Source: PKWO01 sp036384915 (GTDB lineage: Bacteria > Pseudomonadota > Gammaproteobacteria > Burkholderiales > Burkholderiaceae_D). From it: 64,000 bases of DNA. The position numbers were made by a program, and so were the translations under genes. The DNA is taken from NCBI GenBank assembly GCA_036384915.1, contig DASVLJ010000071.1:186001-250000 (forward strand). Direction: 5' to 3'. Shown piece by piece: positions 26,563 to 36,461 of this stretch; position 1 is the first letter of the stretch, and every line of letters begins with the position of its first letter. Under the pieces are notes generated by a model. That model was not told where the DNA came from. It saw only the letters and a list, made by a program, of their open reading frames with translations, and searched no databases.

Positions 26563-29500
26563 AGGGTTTCAACCTCTCGCGTTGGGCTCTTGAACACATA
26601 CCGCTGACCCGCTACCTGATTGCTGCCTTGCTCATCGGCGGCATCATGAGCTACGGCAAGCTCGGGCAGGATGAGGATCCGCCATTCACTTTCCGCGCCA
26701 TGGTCATCAGCGCCCAGTGGCCCGGCGCCACCTCGCTGCAGATGGCGGAACAGGTGACCGACAAGCTGGAAAAGAAGCTGCAGGAAACCCCCTATGTCGA
26801 CAAGATCCGCAGCTATTCCAAGCCCGGCGAGACGCTGATCATTCTGCAACTGCGCGAATCGACGCCGCCCAAGGAAACGCCGGCCGCGTGGTATCAGGTG
26901 CGCAAGAAACTCGGCGATATCCGGGGCACCTTGCCGCCCGGTGTGATCGGCCCGTTCTTCAACGACGAATTCGGCGATACCTTCGGTTCGATCTTCGCAC
27001 TCAGCGGCGATGGCTATACCCCGGCCGAACTGAAAGACTATGCCGACTTCGTGCGCCAGCAATTCCTGCAGTTTCCCTCGGTATCGAAGGTTGACCAATA
27101 CGGCGTGCAGGACGAAAAGGTCTATATCGAATTTTCGCAAAAGAAGTTCGCCCAGCTCGGCATTCCATTCGATGCCATCGTGGGGCAATTGAATGCGCAG
27201 AATACGGTCGAGTCGACCGGGGTGCTCGTCACGCCGACTGACAATTTGCAGGTTCGAGTCTCCGGTGCCATGCGTTCGATCAAGGATCTGGAAAACCTGC
27301 AATTGCGCGCCAACGGCACGACTTTCCGCCTCGGCGACTTCGCCACCGTCAAGCGCGGCTATATCGACCCCGCGCACGACAAGATGCGCTACAACGGCAA
27401 GGATGTGATCGGCCTCGGCATCGCCATGGAGCATGGCGGCAACATCATCGAATTGGGCAAGAATCTTGACGCTGCCGCCGATGCGATTCGCGCCAAGCTG
27501 CCGGTCGGTATCGAGTTGCAGCGCGTGGTGGACCAGCCCAAGGCGGTCAAGTCTTCGGTCAGTGAGTTCCTCGACACGCTGACGCTGGCGGTGTTGATCG
27601 TGCTGGCGGTCAGTTTTCTTTCGCTCGGCTTGCATACCAAGCCGTTCCGCATCGATTTCCGCCCCGGCCTGGTGGTGGCGCTGACCATTCCGCTGGTGCT
27701 GGCCGTGACGTTCCTGTTTATGCGCATTTTCGACATCGATTTGCACAAGATATCGCTTGGCGCCCTGATCATCGCACTCGGCCTGTTGGTCGACGATGCG
27801 ATCATCGCCGTCGAGATGATGGTGCGCAAGATAGAAGAGGGCTTGTCGCGCTTCGATGCGGCGACCTATGCCTATACTTCGACAGCCATGCCCATGCTGA
27901 CCGGCACGCTGATTACGGCGGCGGGTTTCCTGCCCATCGGCCTGGCCAAGTCGGCCGCCGGCGAATATACCTTCTCGATGTTCTCGGTCAATGCCTTGGC
28001 GCTGATCATTTCCTGGCTTGTGGCAGTCTTGTTTACGCCTTACATCGGCTACATGCTGCTCAAGGTCAAACCGGCCGCCGGTGCCGACGGGCATCACGAA
28101 TTGTTCGATTCGCCGTTCTACAGCCGCTTCCGCCGCCTCGTCGATTGGTGTGTCGAATGGCGCAAGACCACGATTGCGCTGACCCTGGGCACGTTCGCGC
28201 TCGGCATCGTCGGTTTCGGCTTCATCGAGCAGCAATTCTTCCCTGATTCGAGCCGGCCTGAGCTGATGGTGGAATTGTGGCTGCCGGAAGGTTCGTCCTT
28301 CGCCGCCACTGAAGCGCAAACCAGGAAGTTCGAGCAATTCATCGCCAAGGAGCAGGGGGTGGAAAGCGTGACGAGCTATATCGGCACCGGCAGCCCGCGC
28401 TTCTATCTGCCGTTGGACCAGATTCTGCCGCAGACCAACGTGGCCCAGCTCGTGGTGCTGCCGAAGAACGCCGGGGCGCGCGAGGCGCTGCGCTTGAAGA
28501 TTGCCGACCTGTTCAAGCATGACTTCCCCGAGGTGCGCGGCCGCGTCAAGCTCTTGCCCAACGGGCCGCCCGTGCCGTATCCAGTGCAGTTCCGCGTGTC
28601 CGGCGACGAAGTGGGGCAGGTGCGCGCGATTGCCGACAAGGTCAAGGACATCATGCGCGCCAACCCAAACACGGTAGGCGTGAACGACAACTGGAACGAA
28701 TCGATCAAGGTTTTGCGCCTCGATCTCGACCAGGACAAGCTGCAAGCCATGGGCATAGGCTCGCAAACGGTCATGCGTGCGGCCAACACCATCCTGTCCG
28801 GTACCACCATCGGGCAATTTCGGGACGGCAACAAGCTGATCGATATCGTGATCCGTCAGCCGGTGGAAGAGCGGTCGACCGTCACGGCTTTGAATCAGGC
28901 CAATATCCAGTTGCCGGGCGGCGGGTCTACGCCTCGCTCCGTGCCTTTGTCGCAACTGGCGCAGGCGCGCTTTGTCTGGGAGCCCGGCGTGGTCTGGCGC
29001 GAAGGGCGCGAATGGGCGATCACGGTACAGTCCGACGTGGCCGACGGCATCCAGGGGCCGACGGTATCGAGCCAGATCGAGACCAAGCTCGGTGAATTGC
29101 GCCGCACCTTGCCGGCTGGTTATCGCATCGAACTGGCCGGTGCGGCTGCCGACAGCGGCAAGGCGCAGGATTCGATCGCTGCGAACGTGCCGCTGGTAAT
29201 CTTCATCATCTTCACCTTGTTGATGCTGCAGCTGCAAAGCTTCTCGCGCTCGGTACTGGTGTTCCTGACAGGGCCGCTCGGCATCGCCGGCGCGGCGGCA
29301 GCCTTGCTGATCCTGCAGCGTCCGTTCGGCTTCGTGGCGCAATTGGGCGTGATCGCGCTGTTCGGCATGATCATCCGCAATTCGGTGATCCTGATCGACC
29401 AGATTGAGCAGGATATCAAGGCAGGCAGCGCGCCTTGGAATGCCGTGGTCGAGTCGGCCGTGCGGCGTTTACGCCCCATCATCCTGACGGCTGCCGCCGC

Positions 29501-29660
29501 TGTGTTGGCCATGATTCCTCTGTCGCGCTCAGTGTTCTGGGGGCCGATGGCGGTGGCTATCATGGGCGGCTTGATCGTGGCGACGGCTTTGACCTTGTTG
29601 TTCCTGCCGGCTTTGTATGCGGCGTGGTTCCGTGTCAAGCGGCCATTGCCAGAAAATTAA
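26559..29660 (+). CDS. RND efflux pump permease (AcrB/HAE1-like)
   Basis: A 1033-residue protein of standard RND length with one N-terminal membrane helix, a large periplasmic loop, a six-helix bundle with the proton-relay aspartate pair (GLLVDDAIIAVEMM, around residue 410), a second periplasmic loop and a C-terminal helix bundle (about 870-1020). It exports drugs, organic compounds or similar by proton antiport with the adaptor encoded just before it. The subgroup, with DEDPPFTFRAMVI near the N terminus, is the shorter AcrB relative common in proteobacteria. Substrates cannot be predicted. It is not the hopanoid transporter HpnN, despite lying near hpnCDE. Confidence 0.93.
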   Translation: MKGFNLSRWALEHIPLTRYLIAALLIGGIMSYGKLGQDEDPPFTFRAMVISAQWPGATSLQMAEQVTDKLEKKLQETPYVDKIRSYSKPGETLIILQLRESTPPKETPAAWYQVRKKLGDIRGTLPPGVIGPFFNDEFGDTFGSIFALSGDGYTPAELKDYADFVRQQFLQFPSVSKVDQYGVQDEKVYIEFSQKKFAQLGIPFDAIVGQLNAQNTVESTGVLVTPTDNLQVRVSGAMRSIKDLENLQLRANGTTFRLGDFATVKRGYIDPAHDKMRYNGKDVIGLGIAMEHGGNIIELGKNLDAAADAIRAKLPVGIELQRVVDQPKAVKSSVSEFLDTLTLAVLIVLAVSFLSLGLHTKPFRIDFRPGLVVALTIPLVLAVTFLFMRIFDIDLHKISLGALIIALGLLVDDAIIAVEMMVRKIEEGLSRFDAATYAYTSTAMPMLTGTLITAAGFLPIGLAKSAAGEYTFSMFSVNALALIISWLVAVLFTPYIGYMLLKVKPAAGADGHHELFDSPFYSRFRRLVDWCVEWRKTTIALTLGTFALGIVGFGFIEQQFFPDSSRPELMVELWLPEGSSFAATEAQTRKFEQFIAKEQGVESVTSYIGTGSPRFYLPLDQILPQTNVAQLVVLPKNAGAREALRLKIADLFKHDFPEVRGRVKLLPNGPPVPYPVQFRVSGDEVGQVRAIADKVKDIMRANPNTVGVNDNWNESIKVLRLDLDQDKLQAMGIGSQTVMRAANTILSGTTIGQFRDGNKLIDIVIRQPVEERSTVTALNQANIQLPGGGSTPRSVPLSQLAQARFVWEPGVVWREGREWAITVQSDVADGIQGPTVSSQIETKLGELRRTLPAGYRIELAGAAADSGKAQDSIAANVPLVIFIIFTLLMLQLQSFSRSVLVFLTGPLGIAGAAAALLILQRPFGFVAQLGVIALFGMIIRNSVILIDQIEQDIKAGSAPWNAVVESAVRRLRPIILTAAAAVLAMIPLSRSVFWGPMAVAIMGGLIVATALTLLFLPALYAAWFRVKRPLPEN

Positions 29661-29763
29661 GCAAATATCGTTTCCCCAAGGCACTGGTGTGACAAAAAAT
29701 GCGACAGCAGGGGTAAAAATCCATTAGAATGCCGGGTTGAAGTTGAATACGCCAACAAAGGCG

Positions 29764-29807
29764 ATGCAGGGCGACCAGATTTTTCACTTCAAGGTCGCCC
29801 TTTGCAT
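29764..29807 (+). other. Stable hairpin between the efflux operon and tRNA-Leu
   Basis: ATGCAGGGCGACC (29764-29776) pairs with GGTCGCCC and, after two unpaired T, TGCAT (29793-29807) around a 16-base loop. A short T stretch follows but no clear T run, so it is a doubtful terminator. A possible -10 box (TAGAAT, 29725-29730) upstream would place it in the tRNA leader. It could end read-through from the efflux operon or act in tRNA precursor processing. Confidence 0.4.
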
Positions 29808-29827
29808 TTGGCCGGCGAAAAAATACC

Positions 29828-29914
29828 GCGAGGATGGCGAAATTGGTAGACGCACCAGGTTTAGGTCCTGACGCCAGCAATGGTGTGGGGGTTCGAGTCC
29901 CCCTCCTCGCACCA
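29828..29914 (+). tRNA. tRNA-Leu (anticodon TAG)
   Basis: An 87-base cloverleaf with acceptor stem GCGAGGA/TCCTCGC, a class II variable arm, anticodon loop TTTAGGT giving TAG (reads CUN leucine codons), the T loop GTTCGAGTC and an encoded CCA end. It is very close to enterobacterial leuW. It lies 33 bp before trigger factor, an arrangement common in betaproteobacteria. Confidence 0.97.
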
Positions 29915-29946
29915 TAGAAGAATTCTTTTATTTTTGGACGATTGAC

Positions 29947-31290
29947 ATGGCAACTGCTGTCGAAACTTTGGACAAACTCGAACGCCGCATCACGATTTCG
30001 CTGCCGGTGGCAGACGTGCAGGCGGAAGTGGAAAAACGCCTCAAGGTGCGCGCCCGCACCGTCAAGGCTCCCGGCTTCCGTCCGGGCAAGGTGCCCATGA
30101 AGATGGTTGCCGCCCAATACGGCTATCAGGTCGAGAACGAAGTCTTGAACGACAAGGTTGGCCGTGCCTTCAATGACGCCGCCAATGAGAACAGCCTGCG
30201 CGTGGCCGGTTTTCCCAAGATCGAGCCCAAGGCCGACGCGGCAACCGACGGCACGCTGGTGTTCAATGCCACCTTCGAAGTCTATCCCGAAGTCACTATC
30301 GGCGACCTGGCCAACGCGGAAGTCGAACAGACCCTGGCAGCCGTGACCGACGCTGAAATCGACAAGACCATCGACATCCTGCGCAAGCAGCGCGTGCACT
30401 ACCACACCAAGGGTGAACACAGCGATCATGGCGACGGCGGCGAGGCTGTTGCCCAGAACGGCGACCGCGTAACCGTCGATTTCGTCGGCAAGATCGACGG
30501 CGTCGAATTCCAGGGCGGCAAGGCCGAAAACTATCCCTTCGTCCTCGGCGAAGGCCGTATGCTGCCCGAGTTTGAAACCGCCACCGTCGGCTTGAAGGTC
30601 GGCGAGTCCAAGACTTTCCCGCTGCCTTTCCCGGCCGATTATCACGGCAAGGACGTGGCCGGCAAGACCGCCGAATTCACCGTTACGCTGAAGAAGCTCG
30701 AATGGGCCCACTTGCCTGAAGTCGATGCCGACTTCGCCAAGTCGCTCGGCATCGAAGACGGCGACCTGGCCAAGATGCGCGACGACATCAAACTCAACCT
30801 CGAGCGCGAAGTCAACGGCCGTGCCAAGGGCAAGACCAAGGACAGCGTGATGGATGCACTGATCAAGGCCGCCACGCTGGACCTGCCCAAGGCATTGGTC
30901 GAGCAAGACGTGCAGCGCCTGATCGAATCGACGCGCGCCGACATGGAACAGCGCGGCATGAAGGTCAAGGACATGCCTTTCCCGCCCGAATTGTTCACTG
31001 CGCAAGCCGAGCGCCGCGTGCGCCTGGGCCTGATCCTGTCGGAAGTGGTCAAGCAAAACGACCTCTCCGCCACCGCCGAGCAAGTCAAGGCGCAGGTGGA
31101 AGAGTTCGCCCAGAGCTATGAAGACCCGAAGCAGGTCATGAAATACTACTACAGCGACCGTCGCCGCCTGGCAGAGGTCGAAGCCCTTGTTTTGGAAGAA
31201 AACGTCGTTAACTATGTCCTCGGCAAGGCGAAGGTCACCACCAAGACCGTCGCGTTTGACGAACTGATGGGCAACAACGCCCAGGCGTAA
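29947..31290 (+). CDS. tig: Trigger factor (ribosome-associated chaperone and prolyl isomerase)
   Basis: A 447-residue protein with the N-terminal ribosome-binding signature (GFRPGKVPMKMV, residues about 43-54), a central FKBP-type isomerase domain (about 160-250, FVGKIDGVEFQGGKAENYPF) and a C-terminal helical chaperone domain. It binds ribosomal protein L23 at the exit tunnel and shields nascent chains. A histidine- and glycine-rich insertion (HSDHGDGGEAVAQNG) lies just before the FKBP domain. It heads the conserved tig-clpP-clpX-lon order. Confidence 0.97.
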   Translation: MATAVETLDKLERRITISLPVADVQAEVEKRLKVRARTVKAPGFRPGKVPMKMVAAQYGYQVENEVLNDKVGRAFNDAANENSLRVAGFPKIEPKADAATDGTLVFNATFEVYPEVTIGDLANAEVEQTLAAVTDAEIDKTIDILRKQRVHYHTKGEHSDHGDGGEAVAQNGDRVTVDFVGKIDGVEFQGGKAENYPFVLGEGRMLPEFETATVGLKVGESKTFPLPFPADYHGKDVAGKTAEFTVTLKKLEWAHLPEVDADFAKSLGIEDGDLAKMRDDIKLNLEREVNGRAKGKTKDSVMDALIKAATLDLPKALVEQDVQRLIESTRADMEQRGMKVKDMPFPPELFTAQAERRVRLGLILSEVVKQNDLSATAEQVKAQVEEFAQSYEDPKQVMKYYYSDRRRLAEVEALVLEENVVNYVLGKAKVTTKTVAFDELMGNNAQA

Positions 31291-31432
31291 GTTTTCGATC
31301 GGCGTGGACGGCAATCGTGAGTTGCCGTCCGGCGTGGTGTTTCGTATTTGGGCTCACCCGTTGCGAAACGCTACGCTGCGGTATCATTTATCCGACACGA
31401 ATCGAAATCGCTTCTTTTTAGGAAGGTAAAGC

Positions 31433-32053
31433 ATGACAAGAAATTCGGCGTTGGATACGCAAATGCTCAACATGGTCCCCATGGTGATCGAGCAGAGCGG
31501 TCGCGGCGAACGCGCCTACGACATCTACTCGCGCCTCTTGAAGGAGCGTGTCATTTTCCTGGTCGGCCCGGTCAATGACGCGGTGGCCAATGTGATCGTG
31601 GCGCAGTTGCTGTTCCTCGAAAGCGAAAACCCGGACAAGGACATTTCGCTCTATATCAATTCGCCCGGCGGTTCGGTTTCGGCCGGTCTGGCGATCTACG
31701 ACACCATGCAATTCATCAAGCCCGACGTTTCGACGCTTTGCACCGGCTTGGCTGCCTCCATGGGCGCCTTCCTGCTGGCCGCCGGCGCCAAGGGCAAGCG
31801 TTTTTCGCTGCCGAATTCGCGCGTCATGATCCATCAGCCCTCGGGCGGTGCGCAAGGCCAGGCAAGCGATATCGAAATCCAGGCTCGCGAAATTCTGTAC
31901 CTGCGCGAGCGCCTGAACAGCATCCTTGCCGAGAAGACCGGCAAGCCGATCGAAACGATCGCCCGCGATACGGAACGTGACAATTTCATGTCGGCCGATG
32001 CCGCTGCCGAATATGGCATCATCGACAAGGTCTTGACCACGCGCGGTGGTTAA
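31433..32053 (+). CDS. clpP: ATP-dependent Clp protease proteolytic subunit
   Basis: A 206-residue serine peptidase with the catalytic triad Ser109 (GLAASMGAFLL), His134 (RVMIHQPSGG) and Asp183 (DTERDNFMS). The N-terminal propeptide MTRNSALDTQMLNMVPMV is expected to be removed by self-cleavage. It forms the 14-mer chamber fed by ClpX, encoded 258 bp downstream. A GGAAGG-type ribosome binding site precedes the ATG. Confidence 0.98.
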   Translation: MTRNSALDTQMLNMVPMVIEQSGRGERAYDIYSRLLKERVIFLVGPVNDAVANVIVAQLLFLESENPDKDISLYINSPGGSVSAGLAIYDTMQFIKPDVSTLCTGLAASMGAFLLAAGAKGKRFSLPNSRVMIHQPSGGAQGQASDIEIQAREILYLRERLNSILAEKTGKPIETIARDTERDNFMSADAAAEYGIIDKVLTTRGG

Positions 32054-32222
32054 AAGTACAAGTATTTGTTGCTTTGTTGCACCGGTTCTTGATGGGTCGG
32101 TGCGGCAGATTTCTCATTGTTCTTTCCTGTTTTTCCGCGCATCAAGCCATAGCTTGCCGTAATTGCCACGCATTTTGCTGCGTTGCGGTTGATTTCGCTC
32201 AAATGGTTTACGTGACTGCGGC

Positions 32223-32251
32223 GTGACGAATCGCGATTTCGCAGGTAAGAT
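32223..32251 (+). promoter_or_regulatory. Possible sigma70 promoter of clpX
   Basis: GTGACG (32223-32228) and TAAGAT (32246-32251) are spaced by 17 bp in the 258-bp gap between clpP and clpX. Each box matches four of six consensus bases. The gap has no clear terminator, so clpX may also be read from the clpP promoter. Confidence 0.35.
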
Positions 32252-32311
32252 CACAGGAAACAAGCGTTAGTTTTAGTTTCAAGCCGATTAAAGTTCCAAG
32301 CCATTTGCCCC

Positions 32312-33583
32312 ATGCCAGACAAAAAGTCCCCTAGCGGCGAAAAACTGCTGTATTGCTCCTTCTGCGGTAAAAGTCAGCATGAAGTGAAGAAGCTGATCGC
32401 CGGCCCGTCGGTATTCATCTGCGACGAGTGCATCGATCTCTGCAACGACATCATTCGCGATGAAGCTGCGAGCGTGGAATCGGTCTCTGGACCGAAGTCG
32501 GATCTGCCGACGCCACATGAGATTTTCGAACTGCTCGGCCAATACGTGATCGGGCAGGAAACCGCCAAGCGCATCCTGTCGGTGGCGGTATACAACCATT
32601 ACAAGCGCCTGAAGCATCTGGGCAAGAAAGACGACGTCGAACTCGCCAAGAGCAACATCTTGCTGGTCGGCCCCACCGGTTCAGGCAAGACGCTGCTGGC
32701 GCAGACCCTGGCGCGCATGCTGAACGTACCTTTCGTGATCGCCGATGCGACGACGCTGACCGAGGCCGGCTATGTCGGCGAAGACGTCGAAAACATCATC
32801 CAGAAGCTGCTGCAAAACTGCAACTATGAAGTCGAGAAGGCGCAGAAGGGCATTGTCTACATCGACGAAATCGACAAGATTTCGCGCAAGTCCGACAACC
32901 CCTCGATCACGCGCGACGTGTCCGGCGAAGGCGTCCAGCAAGCTTTGCTGAAGCTCATTGAAGGCACGATGGCTTCGGTGCCGCCGCAAGGAGGGCGCAA
33001 GCATCCCAACCAGGACTTCGTCCAGATCGACACGACCAACATCATGTTCATCTGCGGCGGCGCGTTCGATGGCTTGTCGAAGATCATCACCAATCGCTCG
33101 GTAAAGGGCGGCATCGGTTTCTCGGCCGACGTCAAGAGCAACGACGAGCGCACCACCAGCGAAGTGCTGATGGATGTGGAGCCGGAAGACTTGATCAAGT
33201 TCGGCTTGATTCCAGAATTGGTCGGCCGTTTGCCCGTCGTGGCGACGCTCTCGGAATTGAATGAAGAAGCGCTGATCCAGATTCTGCTTGAGCCGAAAAA
33301 TGCGCTGATCAAGCAATACGCGCGGCTGCTGCAGATGGAAGGCGCGGAATTGGAAGTGCGTCCGGCCGCCATGCAGGCGATCGCAAAAAAGGCATTGGCA
33401 CGCAAGACCGGTGCGCGCGGCTTGCGTTCGATCCTGGAACATGCCTTGCTCGACATCATGTTCGAATTGCCGAGCCAGCAAAACGTTGCCAAGGTCGTCA
33501 TCGATGAAAATACCATCACCAACGGTAGCAAACCTCTGCTGATTTATCACGATCAACCCAAGGTTTCAGGGGCAAAACAATAA
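32312..33583 (+). CDS. clpX: ATP-dependent Clp protease ATP-binding subunit
   Basis: A 423-residue AAA+ unfoldase. An N-terminal C4 zinc-binding domain (CSFCGKS...ICDECIDLC), Walker A GPTGSGKTLLAQTLA, Walker B VYIDEIDKISRKSD, the sensor arginine region and the ClpP-docking IGF loop (GGIGFSADV) are all intact. It recognises tagged or misassembled proteins and feeds them to ClpP. It ends in front of a strong terminator. Confidence 0.98.
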   Translation: MPDKKSPSGEKLLYCSFCGKSQHEVKKLIAGPSVFICDECIDLCNDIIRDEAASVESVSGPKSDLPTPHEIFELLGQYVIGQETAKRILSVAVYNHYKRLKHLGKKDDVELAKSNILLVGPTGSGKTLLAQTLARMLNVPFVIADATTLTEAGYVGEDVENIIQKLLQNCNYEVEKAQKGIVYIDEIDKISRKSDNPSITRDVSGEGVQQALLKLIEGTMASVPPQGGRKHPNQDFVQIDTTNIMFICGGAFDGLSKIITNRSVKGGIGFSADVKSNDERTTSEVLMDVEPEDLIKFGLIPELVGRLPVVATLSELNEEALIQILLEPKNALIKQYARLLQMEGAELEVRPAAMQAIAKKALARKTGARGLRSILEHALLDIMFELPSQQNVAKVVIDENTITNGSKPLLIYHDQPKVSGAKQ

Positions 33584-33593
33584 GATTTGAACA

Positions 33594-33622
33594 AAAGCGG
33601 GTTTCCAACCCGCTTTTTTTTT
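33594..33622 (+). terminator. Rho-independent terminator after clpX
   Basis: A perfect 10-bp stem, AAAGCGGGTT (33594-33603) with AACCCGCTTT (33607-33616), a 3-base loop and a long T run. It begins 11 bp after the clpX stop. Confidence 0.92.
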
Positions 33623-33795
33623 AAAAGCAGTACAATTTGTCTCAGCAGGAATCACTCTGGCTTACATCGCAAAGCCACCCGAGGTAGAACTTCGTGTGTG
33701 GCTTTATTTATTTTTGCGATTTGTAATGGCGATGGCCTTGTGATTCTGCGTCCCGCGCCAACATCATTAACAGGTTTTTCCGATAAAGGCTCGCC

Positions 33796-36216
33796 ATGAC
33801 GACTCCGACATTTACCGAACACACCCAATTGCCCCTGCTGCCTTTGCGCGACGTGGTGGTGTTCCCGCATATGGTTATCCCTTTGTTTGTTGGGCGTCCC
33901 AAATCCATCAAGGCCCTGGAAGCTGCCATGGAACAGGGCAAGAGCATCATGCTGGCTGCGCAAAAGGCAGCGGCCAAGGATGAGCCCTCGGCCGACGACA
34001 TCTACGAGATCGGCTGCGTTGCCAACATACTGCAGATGCTGAAGCTGCCCGACGGTACCGTGAAGGTGCTGGTCGAAGGCGCGCAACGCGCGCGCATCCA
34101 TCACATCAGCGAACTCGAGACGCACTTTGTGGCGGACCTGACCCCGGTCGAGTCGGAGATCGGCGACGAATCCGAAGTTGAGGCCATGCGCCGCGCCATC
34201 GTGCAGCAGTTCGACCAGTACGTGAAGCTGAACAAGAAAATTCCGCCGGAGATTCTGACTTCGCTGGCTGGTATCGATGACGCAGGCCGCTTGGCCGACA
34301 CCATCGCCGCACATCTGCCGCTGAAGCTTGAGCAGAAGCAGGTCATCCTCGAAATCTTCAACGTGGCCAAGCGCCACGAACACTTGCTGGGTCAGCTCGA
34401 AGGCGAGCTCGACATCCTGCAGGTGGAAAAGCGTATCCGCGGCCGCGTCAAGCGCCAGATGGAAAAGTCGCAGCGCGAGTACTACCTGAACGAACAGGTC
34501 AAGGCGATCCAGAAAGAATTGGGCGAGGGCGAAGAGGGTGCCGATATCGAAGATCTGGAAAAGAAGATCATCGCGGCGCGCATGCCTAAGGAAGCGCGCG
34601 ACAAGGCGCAATCCGAGTTGAAGAAGCTCAAGCTGATGTCGCCCATGTCGGCCGAAGCTACCGTGGTGCGCAACTACATCGACACCTTGCTGTCGCTGCC
34701 GTGGCGCAAGAAATCCAAGGTCAACAACGACCTGGCCAACGCCGAAAAGGTGTTGGAAGACGACCACTACGGCCTGGAGAAGGTCAAGGAACGCATCCTC
34801 GAATATCTCGCCGTGCAGCAACGCGTCGACAAGCTGAAGGCCCCGATCCTGTGCTTCGTCGGCCCGCCCGGCGTGGGCAAGACTTCGCTCGGCCAATCGA
34901 TTGCCCGCGCTACTAACCGCAAGTTCGTGCGCATGGCCCTGGGCGGTGTGCGCGACGAGGCTGAAATCCGCGGCCATCGCCGTACCTACATCGGCTCGAT
35001 GCCGGGCAAGATATTGCAAAGCCTGTCCAAGACCGGCGTGCGCAATCCCTTGTTCCTGCTCGACGAAATCGACAAGCTGGGCATGGATTTTCGCGGCGAT
35101 CCGTCGTCGGCTTTACTCGAAGTGCTGGACCCGGAGCAGAACCACACGTTCTCGGACCACTACATCGAAGTCGACTTCGACTTGTCCGACGTAATGTTCG
35201 TTGCCACGTCGAACTCGTACAACATTCCGCCGGCCCTGCTGGACCGGATGGAAGTCATTCGCCTCTCGGGTTACACCGAAGACGAGAAGACCAGCATCGC
35301 GCAGCGTTATCTGTTGCCGAAGCAGATCAAGAATAATGGCTTGAAGGAAGAGGAAATCAGCGTTTCCGAATCGGCCATTCGCGACATCATCCGCTATTAC
35401 ACGCGGGAAGCCGGCGTGCGTTCGCTCGAGCGCGAAGTATCGAAGATCTGCCGTAAGGTGGTCAAGATGCTGCTCTTGAAGAAGCAGGACAAGAAGGTGG
35501 TCGTCAATTCGAAGAACATCGACAAGTTCCTGGGCGTCAAGCGGTTCGACTTCGGTATCGCCGAAAAGGAAAACCAGGTCGGCCAGGTGGTGGGTCTGGC
35601 CTGGACTGAGGTCGGAGGCGATCTGTTGACCATCGAAGCCGTGAGCATGACGGGCAAGGGTGGCGTGATCCGTACCGGTACGCTGGGTGACGTGATGAAG
35701 GAGTCGATCGAAGCCGCACGCACGGTGGTGCGCAGCCGCGCGCAACGCCTGGGCATTCGTGCCGACGTGTTCGAGAAAAATGACATCCACATCCACGTGC
35801 CCGAAGGTGCGACGCCCAAGGACGGCCCGTCCGCCGGCATTGCGATGACGACGGCCCTGGTATCGGTATTCACCGGCATCCCGGTGCGCGCCGACGTGGC
35901 CATGACGGGTGAAATCACCTTGCGCGGCGAAGTGTTGCCGATCGGCGGCTTGAAGGAAAAGCTGCTGGCAGCGCATCGCGGCGGCATCAAGACCGTGCTG
36001 ATCCCGGAGCAAAACGTCAAGGATCTGGCTGAAATTCCGGATAACGTGAAGAACAAGCTCGAGATCGTGCCCGTGCGCTGGATCGACAAGGTGCTTGAAG
36101 TGGCGCTGGAGCGTGCTCCCGTGCCCTTGACCGACGAGGAAGCTGCGCATGGTGCTGCGGCAGCCCTCGAAGCTGCTGCCGCTGCCGAGAAGGGCAGCAA
36201 CGTCGTGAAGCACTAA
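33796..36216 (+). CDS. lon: ATP-dependent protease La (Lon)
   Basis: An 806-residue protein with an N-terminal substrate-binding LON domain (LPLLPLRDVVVFPHMVIPLF), a coiled-coil region, an AAA+ module (Walker A GPPGVGKTSLGQSIA, Walker B FLLDEIDKLG) and a C-terminal peptidase domain. The catalytic serine lies in KDGPSAGIAM and the lysine in GLKEKLLAAHRGG. It degrades damaged and regulatory proteins. The last 25 residues form an alanine-rich tail not found in the shorter enterobacterial enzyme. It lies behind its own terminator-bounded gap, so it is probably transcribed separately from clpX. Confidence 0.98.
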   Translation: MTTPTFTEHTQLPLLPLRDVVVFPHMVIPLFVGRPKSIKALEAAMEQGKSIMLAAQKAAAKDEPSADDIYEIGCVANILQMLKLPDGTVKVLVEGAQRARIHHISELETHFVADLTPVESEIGDESEVEAMRRAIVQQFDQYVKLNKKIPPEILTSLAGIDDAGRLADTIAAHLPLKLEQKQVILEIFNVAKRHEHLLGQLEGELDILQVEKRIRGRVKRQMEKSQREYYLNEQVKAIQKELGEGEEGADIEDLEKKIIAARMPKEARDKAQSELKKLKLMSPMSAEATVVRNYIDTLLSLPWRKKSKVNNDLANAEKVLEDDHYGLEKVKERILEYLAVQQRVDKLKAPILCFVGPPGVGKTSLGQSIARATNRKFVRMALGGVRDEAEIRGHRRTYIGSMPGKILQSLSKTGVRNPLFLLDEIDKLGMDFRGDPSSALLEVLDPEQNHTFSDHYIEVDFDLSDVMFVATSNSYNIPPALLDRMEVIRLSGYTEDEKTSIAQRYLLPKQIKNNGLKEEEISVSESAIRDIIRYYTREAGVRSLEREVSKICRKVVKMLLLKKQDKKVVVNSKNIDKFLGVKRFDFGIAEKENQVGQVVGLAWTEVGGDLLTIEAVSMTGKGGVIRTGTLGDVMKESIEAARTVVRSRAQRLGIRADVFEKNDIHIHVPEGATPKDGPSAGIAMTTALVSVFTGIPVRADVAMTGEITLRGEVLPIGGLKEKLLAAHRGGIKTVLIPEQNVKDLAEIPDNVKNKLEIVPVRWIDKVLEVALERAPVPLTDEEAAHGAAAALEAAAAAEKGSNVVKH

Positions 36217-36262
36217 TCGGCGATACAAAACGGCTTTGGCGGTTTTAGCGCTTTTTGACCGG

Positions 36263-36294
36263 AACAAGGCGTCCTGCGGGGCGCCTTGTTTTTT
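36263..36294 (+). terminator. Rho-independent terminator after lon
   Basis: A 9-bp stem, AACAAGGCG (36263-36271) with CGCCTTGTT (36282-36290), followed by a T run. It lies 46 bp after the lon stop. Confidence 0.9.
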
Positions 36295-36351
36295 CGCGGC
36301 GCTAGATTTTACCGCGCAGTCTTTCTGTGAATAATACCGCTGCACTGCCTC

Positions 36352-36381
36352 TTGACACTGCTTCGGCCTCGCCTGTCTAAT
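36352..36381 (+). promoter_or_regulatory. Strong sigma70 promoter of the HU gene
   Basis: A perfect TTGACA (36352-36357), an 18-bp spacer and TCTAAT (36376-36381, five of six consensus bases). It lies downstream of the lon terminator and about 80 bp before the HU start codon. Confidence 0.7.
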
Positions 36382-36461
36382 ACTGCTTGCTGTTTTTTTA
36401 GTCAATCCGGCGCTGTAGCGGCAGCATAGCCGTGCTTCCGCCAATAAAAAAGGGGAATTCA

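Noticed and set aside
26214..29342. Very long minus-strand frame opposite the RND permease (and similar ones opposite M16, radA, lplT, lon and fdsA)
   Set aside because: Composition is dominated by His, Arg, Gln and Asp, typical of the antisense of GC-rich genes; no family resemblance or ribosome binding sites, while the plus-strand genes are certain.
25387..29660. RND pump as hopanoid transporter HpnN because it neighbours hpnCDE
   Set aside because: It has an adaptor lipoprotein and AcrB-like length and motifs, and is transcribed divergently from hpnC with its own regulated promoter.
29764..29807. Hairpin before tRNA-Leu as a definite terminator
   Set aside because: It has no proper T run and a possible -10 box lies upstream of it, so its role is left open.
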